Shown here: positions 18,157 through 25,042 of the stretch, piece after piece
How positions within the stretch are numbered: position 1 is the stretch's first letter
Layout of the letters: the number at the start of each line of letters is the position of its first letter
Program-made: the position numbers and the translations under genes
Source of the DNA: Herminiimonas sp.
Lineage (GTDB): Bacteria; Pseudomonadota; Gammaproteobacteria; Burkholderiales; Burkholderiaceae
Reading direction: 5' to 3'
NCBI RefSeq assembly: GCF_030655415.1
Contig: NZ_JAURVN010000006.1
Span: forward strand, 123,169-187,168
Length of the DNA stretch: 64,000 nucleotides
Notes under the pieces: generated by a model
Told to the model about the DNA's origin: nothing
What the model saw: only the letters and a program-made list of their open reading frames with translations
The model's database searches: none

Positions 18157-19077
18157 ATGAAACGCAATTTCGACGACATTCTGCTGGGTAGCATCGAACT
18201 GTTTTGCCTCGCGGCAGAGCTCAGCAGCTTCACCGCTGCGGCCAATGCGGCCGGCGTGACGCCCGCTGCAGTCAGTCGATCCGTCTCGCGTTTGGAAGAG
18301 CGTTTAGGCGTGCGTCTGTTTGTGCGCACCACGCGGCAGATTCGTTTGACCGATGCCGGGCGCGTCTACTTTGAGCAGAGTCGGCAAGCCTTGTCGCAAT
18401 TGGTGGATGCAGAGCGATTGGTGACGGGCGAGCAAGTTGCACCAGCCGGGCTGCTGCGCATCAGCATGCCGACGCCGTATGCGCATTACCGCTTGCTGCC
18501 TTTGCTGCCAAAGTTTCGCGAGTTGTATCCCGACGTGCAAGTTGATGTGCACGTGAGTAATCGCAATATCGATTTTGCTGAAGAAGGTTACGACCTCGCG
18601 ATACGCGGGCGCGCCCCAACTGATTCCAACATGATTGCCCGCAAGCTGGAAGATGCAGAGTTGGTCCTCGTCGCATCGCCAGATTATCTAAGGCGCGCCG
18701 GCACACCGAAGAAGCCGGAAGACCTGCAAGCGCATGAATGCATACAGTTTGAATTGCCGAGCACTGGCCGCAAGATCCCGTGGAATTTTCGCGTCGACAA
18801 GAAGCCGGTCGATATTACGACGCAAGGGGGCTACTGCTGTTCAGAAGATGTACTGGGAATAGTCACGCTCGCGCGCAGTGGCGCAGGCTTGGTACAAACC
18901 TATCGCTTCATCGTGGAGAAAGATTTACAGAATGGTGATCTGGTCGAACTGCTGCCACGCTTTGGTGGCACCTCGCGGCCATTCATTCTGCTGTATCCGC
19001 ATGCGCGACACATGTCATTGCGCGTGCGGACATTTGTAAATTTTCTGATGGAAAATTTAGGCAAGGATGCTGCGTAA
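18157..19077 (+). CDS. LysR-family transcriptional regulator
   Basis: 306 residues. An N-terminal winged helix-turn-helix (FTAAANAAGVTPAAVSRSVSRLEERLGVRLF) precedes a LysR substrate-binding domain from about residue 90. It is transcribed away from the SDR gene with 176 bases between, the usual arrangement for a LysR regulator acting on its neighbour. The co-inducer is unknown. The downstream histidine kinase gene is on the opposite strand. Confidence 0.93.
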   Translation: MKRNFDDILLGSIELFCLAAELSSFTAAANAAGVTPAAVSRSVSRLEERLGVRLFVRTTRQIRLTDAGRVYFEQSRQALSQLVDAERLVTGEQVAPAGLLRISMPTPYAHYRLLPLLPKFRELYPDVQVDVHVSNRNIDFAEEGYDLAIRGRAPTDSNMIARKLEDAELVLVASPDYLRRAGTPKKPEDLQAHECIQFELPSTGRKIPWNFRVDKKPVDITTQGGYCCSEDVLGIVTLARSGAGLVQTYRFIVEKDLQNGDLVELLPRFGGTSRPFILLYPHARHMSLRVRTFVNFLMENLGKDAA

Positions 19078-19119
19078 TAGCGCGATCGCAAAAGCAATCA
19101 GCGCGTAGCTGAGTCGTGC

Positions 19120-20277
19120 TTACTGCTTCAGCTGCAAGGTCGGTGAGTTCAGAAAGGGACGTGCATCGATAGGGATATCGATGATAAAAGTTGTCCCCGT
19201 ATCCGCTGAACTATCCGTCACGATGCTGCCGCCATGGCTTTCTGCCACGCTGCGCACAAACGGCAAGCCCAAGCCCCAACCCTGTTCGTTCTCATCAGTT
19301 GCAATCTTGGCGCGTTCAAATACCTGGAACACTGATTCCAGTTGATCCGGTGGAATCGGATTACCCTCGTTATGTACCGAGATCAAAATCCGTCCGTGAT
19401 AGTGATCGATCTTGATGGTGATAGGCGTATCTTTCGAGCCGTACTTCAAGGCGTTGCCGATCAGGTTTTCCATCGAACGCAACAAGGCATCGCGACCCCA
19501 CCAACCGTTGACGTCTTCGCCGACGACTTCAAAACGTGATCCATAAATCTCAAAAGATTCATCGCATACTTCCTGGATGATTTCCATGATGTTGAAGTTG
19601 GTGAGCGTCAGCTTCAGACGCTCACCTTGCTCGAACACCACCGTATCCAGCAACTCGCGGATCATGCGATCCATGCGGCCGACATTTTGTTTGATCTTGT
19701 CTGCCATCTCGAGAATGGCTTGCGGATCGTTCGTCCTGAGGATGCGTTCGGCAAACATCTGCACCGCGCTCAATGGGCTGCGCAAGTCATGCGCCAGCGT
19801 CGCCACAAAGCGTTCGCGGAATGCACTTTGCACCAGTGAGAATGCCGTTGCCGATTCCTTGATCGTTGCGTCCAGCGTCATGTTGATGATGCGCACATCG
19901 CTTTCGACCAGATGCAAACCGTTTTCTGCCAGCACATCAAAGATGGCCGAGCGCAACACCTGATATTCAGAAATGACCGTGCTCAAATCGTAGTTGGTCA
20001 AACGCGCGCGTTCGTTGCCATGCTCGGATGCGACTGTCGTTTCCAGCACGCCGTTGCTGGTGCGCGCATATTCTGGCGTCAGCGCTTCGGCAATATTGGC
20101 GTACACAACGGGCATCGTATTGACCAGTATCGGCTCGGCCAACACCGCCGCCTTGGAGATACTCGCGCGCATGCGTTTTTGCCATTCGCCCAATACCGCG
20201 TCCCGTAATTCCAGCATGCGGATAGAGGTCGGCGATAGTTCGGCGCAATTGATGTTCTTGGCATCGGTACTGGACAT
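19120..20277 (-). CDS. Soluble sensor histidine kinase
   Basis: 385 residues from the ATG at 20277; in-frame starts at 20340 and 20400 exist, but none has a clear ribosome-binding site. The N-terminal about 150 residues are an all-helical region reminiscent of RsbR-type N-terminal domains. Then come HisKA with the phospho-acceptor in LAHDLRSPLSA and the HATPase domain with N-box ENLIGNALKYG and G-box GWGLGLPFVRS. No membrane helix is predicted in the short form. No response regulator is adjacent, so it is an orphan kinase with unknown signal and partner. Confidence 0.88.
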   Translation of the reverse strand: MSSTDAKNINCAELSPTSIRMLELRDAVLGEWQKRMRASISKAAVLAEPILVNTMPVVYANIAEALTPEYARTSNGVLETTVASEHGNERARLTNYDLSTVISEYQVLRSAIFDVLAENGLHLVESDVRIINMTLDATIKESATAFSLVQSAFRERFVATLAHDLRSPLSAVQMFAERILRTNDPQAILEMADKIKQNVGRMDRMIRELLDTVVFEQGERLKLTLTNFNIMEIIQEVCDESFEIYGSRFEVVGEDVNGWWGRDALLRSMENLIGNALKYGSKDTPITIKIDHYHGRILISVHNEGNPIPPDQLESVFQVFERAKIATDENEQGWGLGLPFVRSVAESHGGSIVTDSSADTGTTFIIDIPIDARPFLNSPTLQLKQ

Positions 20278-20453
20278 GAGGGCTGCTTTTTCAGGGATTA
20301 GATCGGGATAGCTACAGAATACACTTCCCCGCTGTTTCATGGATATCAAAGCTGCCAAAAGACAAACACGATCGGCAAAACTGTGAGGGGTTTCACACAA
20401 ACTGTTGTGAATTTGGACGCTATTATGAACGTCATTTCATTACGGAGTTGGTA

Positions 20454-21197
20454 ATGCCCGTACGCAACTTTGACCGCACCGGCCTGATCGTTTTAGCCTT
20501 CGCATGTGCGTTGCATATGCCATACGTCTTCGCAGCCAATCCGCCGGTAGCAATCATGGACGTGATCGCTAAACCGGATCAGGATAAGGTCTACCTGTTG
20601 TCATCGCAGTTCGACAGCACCCGCTTTCTGGCGCCACCACCCGATGCGGAAGCTACGCAACGCGAGATTGAGGCGATGCTCGTCCTGCAGAAAAATCGTA
20701 CACCGCAACAGGTGCTGCAGACGGTCAGTGATCTCAGACAGAGCGTGCTGATGTTTGCTGATGTAATGGGTCCGCAGTTTACGCGTGCCAACCTGCCGGC
20801 AACCATCAAGTTATTCGACAAGCTCTACAAGACACAACGTCCCATCAATAGACAAGGCAAGGAAAAATGGAAGCGCGTGCGGCCGCCATTGGCCGATGAT
20901 CGGCTGACGCCATCCACGCTGTACAAGAGTCATTCTTACCCTAGCGGTCACGCGACCTATGCCTATCTTGCGGGGATTGTTCTAGCCGACCTGATGCCGA
21001 ATAAGCGCGAGCAAATTTACGACCGTGCCTACGCCTTTGGCGAGAACCGCGTCATCGGCGGGGTGCATTATCCAAGCGATGTCGAAGCAGGGCGCCAACT
21101 TGCATCAATGATTGCAGTATTGATCCAGCGGAACCCGGATTTTCAGCGGGACGTCGCAGCGTCGCGTGCGGAATTGCAGGCGCTTTACAAGCAGTGA
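20454..21197 (+). CDS. Class A nonspecific acid phosphatase (PAP2 family)
   Basis: 247 residues from the ATG at 20454, which has a GGAG site 6 bases upstream. A signal peptide ends near YVFAA, so the enzyme is periplasmic or secreted. The three phosphatase motifs are present in order: KWKRVRPP, SYPSGHATY and NRVIGGVHYPSD, matching the class A pattern (K-x6-RP, PSGH, SR-x5-H-x3-D) with Asn for Ser in the last motif. It would release phosphate from organic phosphoesters. It shares a terminator with the convergent sodC. Confidence 0.9.
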   Translation: MPVRNFDRTGLIVLAFACALHMPYVFAANPPVAIMDVIAKPDQDKVYLLSSQFDSTRFLAPPPDAEATQREIEAMLVLQKNRTPQQVLQTVSDLRQSVLMFADVMGPQFTRANLPATIKLFDKLYKTQRPINRQGKEKWKRVRPPLADDRLTPSTLYKSHSYPSGHATYAYLAGIVLADLMPNKREQIYDRAYAFGENRVIGGVHYPSDVEAGRQLASMIAVLIQRNPDFQRDVAASRAELQALYKQ

Positions 21198-21219
21198 TGA
21201 TCCCAGATTAAATTTCCAA

Positions 21220-21250
21220 AAAGAAAGCGAGCATCAGCTCGCTTTCTTTT
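21220..21250. terminator. Bidirectional rho-independent terminator
   Basis: AAAGAAAGCGAGC-ATCA-GCTCGCTTTCTTT is a perfect 13-bp stem with a T run, between the convergent phosphatase and sodC genes. Confidence 0.93.
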
Positions 21251-21304
21251 TGGCTATGCATGTCGCGACTAACTTTGTAATCGCGTCAGCAACTTTCTCT
21301 CTAA

Positions 21305-21829
21305 TTAACGCAGAGTGATCACACCACAAGCCAAACGCTTGCCTGCATTGCCGGTCGGCTGTGTTCTGTAATCATCAGGATCGGCGTGCACGATCAAGCC
21401 TTTGCCGACGATGCTCGATGCGCCCGATTTGCTGACGTCGATTTCACTCAGCGGGATCGTCATCTGCAACTCAGCCTTGCCATTCGCATCGGCAGTGATG
21501 TTACCCAGATCGCCGCCATGACGTTCCGCTTGCATTGGGCTGCCGTGCGGTTTGCCGGTCGGGTTGAAATGGCCGCCAGCGCTCATTGCATCAGGCGCAC
21601 TGCAATCACCTTTTTCATGAATATGGAAGCCGTGTGCGCCAGGCGGCAAGCCCGTCAAACGCGCATCGACCAAAAGCTGATCACCTTTTTTGATGAAGGA
21701 CACAGTGCCTTGCGCCTTGTTGCCCTGCGTCGGTTCCATGTTGGCGACAGCTATAGGGCCAGAACTGTTGAAGGTCGAGCAACCGCTAATGGCGACGACG
21801 CTCAATAATGCGATGGACAGTTTTTTCAT
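21305..21829 (-). CDS. sodC: Cu/Zn superoxide dismutase, lipoprotein form
   Basis: 174 residues from the ATG at 21829, with an AGGAG ribosome-binding site; a longer frame to 21886 does not begin with the signal peptide. A lipoprotein signal ends in ISGCS. Copper and zinc ligands are visible in GFHIHEKGDCS, GGHFNP, RHGGDLGNI and LIVHADPDD, and a C-terminal GKRLACGVI supplies the disulfide cysteine. It detoxifies superoxide in the periplasm, probably tethered to a membrane. Confidence 0.95.
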   Translation of the reverse strand: MKKLSIALLSVVAISGCSTFNSSGPIAVANMEPTQGNKAQGTVSFIKKGDQLLVDARLTGLPPGAHGFHIHEKGDCSAPDAMSAGGHFNPTGKPHGSPMQAERHGGDLGNITADANGKAELQMTIPLSEIDVSKSGASSIVGKGLIVHADPDDYRTQPTGNAGKRLACGVITLR

Positions 21830-21943
21830 GACGGACTCCTGAGTGGGTTTGCAAGGATGGCATCCGTGATTGAAACGGTTGCCCATATTCCGGTTTTACA
21901 GGGTTTGAGAAGTTTATTCGGTTGCTTATCTAACATTAGTGTT

Positions 21944-22474
21944 TTAAGTGTTTTCCAAAAAGGACTTAACAACACTTATAAATTGAGCATGATCCGGGGC
22001 CGTCATTCGTTGTAGTGGCAATCCCATAGAGGAAGTCACGAAAATGGCATGGGCTAACTCTGATGATGCAAAAGAGCGGAGATTTTCGCTGGCCCAAGAT
22101 TGATCGCCGCGCGCGCTTAATCTTGCGCAAATAGTATCTGCATCTCCTTCGAGCAATATGACCGCATCGATTTGCAAAGCTTTGAATACTTCGATATCGA
22201 TAGTTATCGGGATACTTGTTTCATCGCGAAGAACAAAATGCCCGTCAAGTAGCAGAGATTCACCTTTTTCTTGTAATTTCTTTAATGCAGAAATTAGCGC
22301 TGTCTGATTGTCGTGAACCTCATCAACTCGCTTATTTTCCGACCAAGATTTTGTTCCACGTTCTTCTCTGATTAGTTGGCTAGCAGTCGCGTGCTTAATC
22401 CCCAGCTGTTTTGCAGTAGGTGTCGCGAGATATGTCTTTCCTACGCCATGAACACCTGCCACAAAAATTATCAT
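21944..22474 (-). CDS. Small P-loop ATPase/kinase of an accessory operon
   Basis: 176 residues with an N-terminal Walker A GVHGVGKT (Lys13), followed by a helix and a probable Walker B-like strand LLLDGHF near residue 75. Overall it resembles adenylate-kinase-like or AAA_33-type small NTPases. It lacks membrane helices. Its ATG overlaps the stop of the ASCH gene as ATGA, so translation is probably coupled. With the ASCH and PIN-GNAT genes it forms a three-gene AT-rich block. The substrate is unknown; nucleotide, RNA-end or protein phosphorylation are all possible. Confidence 0.75.
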   Translation of the reverse strand: MIIFVAGVHGVGKTYLATPTAKQLGIKHATASQLIREERGTKSWSENKRVDEVHDNQTALISALKKLQEKGESLLLDGHFVLRDETSIPITIDIEVFKALQIDAVILLEGDADTICARLSARGDQSWASENLRSFASSELAHAIFVTSSMGLPLQRMTAPDHAQFISVVKSFLENT

Positions 22475-22941
22475 GTTGTTTTCTTTTTGGTGCGTAATTT
22501 AGTTTCGAGTTTCCTAATTTCAGGTGGCGTTAAATATCGAAAAGATTGTGGGGCTGAAAAATTTTCTATAATCGTTTGAGGTTCAATAGGCTTGCTAAAA
22601 CGCTTTGCGTCATCCAGAAAGATTACATAACCCTTTTCTTTTCCTTCGAAATATTGCAGAAGTTCTTGTCGCGTAAGTCCACCGCCATTTTGTGAACAGT
22701 GAGTCCAAAGTGTGGCTGGTGCCAATTTCCGAATATCTTTAACTTTTACAATACCGACGAGACGGCAAATAGGCGAACTAGCATAGATCAAAATTACGTC
22801 AATTTTCTCCGCCGCCCAACTACGACGTAATTCGACGGTCTTTGTACCAGCAAGGATTAACTCAGCGTACTTCGGCTTAATTGATAAAACTATCGCGTTG
22901 GCGCCCTGCGGCACTAAGCAATTTTGAAAATTGATCATCAT
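22471..22941 (-). CDS. ASCH-domain (PUA-like) protein
   Basis: About 156 residues from the ATG at 22941 (22938 is one codon later); a frame to 23001 is also open. The segment AIVLSIKPKYAELILAGTKT followed by VELRR carries the ASCH signature GxKxxExR. ASCH domains have a PUA-like fold and bind RNA or modified nucleotides, and some members cleave them. The start overlaps the end of the PIN-GNAT gene by about 65 bases and its stop overlaps the ATPase start, so the three genes are one unit. The C-terminus is lysine-rich (TKLRTKKKTT). Confidence 0.8.
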   Translation of the reverse strand: MMINFQNCLVPQGANAIVLSIKPKYAELILAGTKTVELRRSWAAEKIDVILIYASSPICRLVGIVKVKDIRKLAPATLWTHCSQNGGGLTRQELLQYFEGKEKGYVIFLDDAKRFSKPIEPQTIIENFSAPQSFRYLTPPEIRKLETKLRTKKKTT

Positions 22942-24367
22942 TGATATTTCTAATGGAAAGTAGTGGACCTGCAATGCCACATTCGTCTTGAAGTTCAGCA
23001 TAGCTTACGGGATGAGCAAGATGCTCTACCGCTCTAAAAAGAATAACCTTTGTTTCTTTTAGCGCTATGCGTTCGATCTCTTCTTGGCTGTAAACAGTAC
23101 GGCGACTTACAAGACTAGCGATCTTCGCGGAATCTTTGAGAACTTCGAATTTATCCACTATGCCTATAGTCGTCAAACATTGTTCATCTTGCGTTCTGTA
23201 AAAAAGAAGAATATCGCCCGCAACTATTGATTTAACTGGCGCATGGCAGAGATAGGCTAGCTTAATAGCATTACCCGCATTGTTTGTTGGATTAAATAAA
23301 AGTGATTGCTTTGGAACGTAATCTGGAAAGAGTGTTTCATGAAATGCGGGCTGAATTGGAACGATAAATTTCTTTACCGCAGTGTCCTGAATAAAATGAG
23401 GAAAATATCGTCGCGCATATTCCAGTGGGCTTAATCCTTCCGATTTAGGAGCACATTTCGGGTGAGGTTTCACCATTACGATGTCTTCGTTATACGTCCC
23501 TTGCTTTGAAAAACCAAAATCTTCAAGCAGCCTAATTAGAAAATCTTGACGTTCTTCGTTTGCATGAATAAATAAATTTTCACAAGCGTTGCTGGAGGCG
23601 TGTCGAAAAGCCATTTTGAGGAATAACTCACCTATCTTGCGTCCGCGGACGGATTCTCCAACTTTGAAAGTGCAAAGCTTAAGAGCATTCCCATGGAGCA
23701 CTTCCTGGTCATCGTTGATAGTTTCATTTTCTTGCGATGCGTAAATACAAATTGCAGAAAGTTTGTCCGTCTCATCTTTGTATATCCAAGCGCGCCGTCC
23801 ATCACTTGCCTTCTCTCGAAACCATTTATCGAAAGGTTGATACCCGTCCCTAAGACTATTAAAGAAATCATCCCTTAAATTAGGCGTCAGGCTATGTAGT
23901 GGTACGTCTTCAATATTGGGAATTTTGACTTTTGATTCAAGTAGCCCACTTAACCAATTTTGGGCCATTTGAATCGTATACACCCTGTCAGCTAATCCTT
24001 TACTACGTGCTTTAGCATGAATACGTTTGTCTTCTGTAATAAGTGCGTGAGCTGCATCGCATTCCATGGCATAAAGAATTTCGTTGTCGCATGCGTCATT
24101 TTCCGATGTATTTTCCGTATTCCATGGGCATGGTGCCGGATTATCCAGTTTTGAATACTGGGATAAACGATGCAAACTTGTCTCGCGTCTTTTGTGATCC
24201 GTATCACGTAGAAGATCGCGAATCGTTGCCGGGTGGTAGATCAATTGATGACCACCGATTCCGGCTAGACGAACAAAATCAATCAGACTTGATTCAAGAA
24301 CATGATTTGAATCTTGTAAGGGTATTAGGATGTTTGTATCTAGTAGAAATCGAAGTCGCAGTGCCAA
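22877..24367 (-). CDS. PIN-GNAT-PUA-like fusion protein
   Basis: 496 residues in three parts. (1) A PIN nuclease domain at 1-150: LLDTNILI with Asp10, NE at 95-96 and LITEDKR with Glu112/Asp113 supply the acidic cluster expected for metal-dependent RNA cleavage. (2) A GNAT acetyltransferase domain at about 185-300, with the CoA loop VRGRKIGE (240-246). (3) A C-terminal domain at about 360-470 (AYLCHAPVKSIVAGDILLFYR, TTIGIVDKF) resembling EVE/PUA-like folds. PIN and GNAT are each known toxin folds; their fusion with a PUA-like reader is unusual. Composition is AT-richer than the neighbouring genes, suggesting transfer. No separate antitoxin gene is obvious. Confidence 0.8.
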   Translation of the reverse strand: MALRLRFLLDTNILIPLQDSNHVLESSLIDFVRLAGIGGHQLIYHPATIRDLLRDTDHKRRETSLHRLSQYSKLDNPAPCPWNTENTSENDACDNEILYAMECDAAHALITEDKRIHAKARSKGLADRVYTIQMAQNWLSGLLESKVKIPNIEDVPLHSLTPNLRDDFFNSLRDGYQPFDKWFREKASDGRRAWIYKDETDKLSAICIYASQENETINDDQEVLHGNALKLCTFKVGESVRGRKIGELFLKMAFRHASSNACENLFIHANEERQDFLIRLLEDFGFSKQGTYNEDIVMVKPHPKCAPKSEGLSPLEYARRYFPHFIQDTAVKKFIVPIQPAFHETLFPDYVPKQSLLFNPTNNAGNAIKLAYLCHAPVKSIVAGDILLFYRTQDEQCLTTIGIVDKFEVLKDSAKIASLVSRRTVYSQEEIERIALKETKVILFRAVEHLAHPVSYAELQDECGIAGPLLSIRNINDDQFSKLLSAAGRQRDSFIN

Positions 24368-24479
24368 GCTTAAGTCTCCATCTTGATTGCTTTTGTAGAC
24401 TGCAGAATAGCTGAGGATTATTAAGGAGACGCCGCAAAAATGCTGGTTTTGGCTGTAATTTCACAATTTATAACTTTTG

Positions 24480-24497
24480 ATCCCATATATATGGGAT
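24480..24497. repeat. Perfect 18-bp palindrome
   Basis: ATCCCATATATATGGGAT is fully self-complementary and lies between the divergent PIN-GNAT gene and the small secreted-protein gene. A sister copy with one changed centre sits at 14081-14097. It is placed as an operator would be. Confidence 0.5.
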
Positions 24498-24564
24498 GCC
24501 CTTATGCCATGTAGAAGAATAGGCTGCTCTGCCGACACATTTGATGTCGGGTAAAGGAGACAGG

Positions 24565-24846
24565 ATGAAATACGCAATAATCGCCTTAACGCTTTTGAGC
24601 AGTGCTGTATTCGCAAAAGACGTTCATGTCGACGGATACACGCGCAAAGACGGTACGTATGTACAACCCTCACATCGTAGTACTCCCGATAACAGTCAAT
24701 ACAATAATTACGGCACGCAAGGGAATGTGAATCCATACACCGGGCAGCAAGGCACCATACAGCCTCAGCAGAATTACCAGCCATATAACCCACAGCCTAC
24801 AAACCGTGGGGCAAATTCTATTTGTCCATATGGTCAGCGGTGCTGA
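24565..24846 (+). CDS. Small secreted protein, GYTRKDGTYV type
   Basis: 93 residues from the ATG at 24565, with a strong AAGGAGA site 5 bases upstream. A signal peptide ends at VFA. The mature part has DGYTRKDGTYVQPSHRS and GTQGNVNPYTGQQG, a short motif pair I recognise from many small proteobacterial exported proteins of unknown function. The rest is Gln/Asn/Pro/Tyr-rich and low in complexity, ending with two cysteines. A good terminator follows. Confidence 0.8.
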   Translation: MKYAIIALTLLSSAVFAKDVHVDGYTRKDGTYVQPSHRSTPDNSQYNNYGTQGNVNPYTGQQGTIQPQQNYQPYNPQPTNRGANSICPYGQRC

Positions 24847-24864
24847 TTTTAAGCATGCTTTATT

Positions 24865-24889
24865 AAGCCGCCTTGGGCGGCTTTTTTTT
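24865..24889 (+). terminator. Rho-independent terminator
   Basis: AAGCCGCC-TTG-GGCGGCTT is an 8-bp stem followed by eight T residues after the small secreted protein gene. Confidence 0.95.
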
Positions 24890-25042
24890 GCCCCCTCGTT
24901 TTGTAAGCATGCGCGCCTGTAACGCGTGAGGGTTTCAAAGGTTGTATCGAATGAACACGTTTTAAGGAATATTGAGTGCCAACAGAGTAAACTACGCCCC
25001 ATCTTTCGCATTTCCGCGATACGACCATTCTTGTGAGTACTT

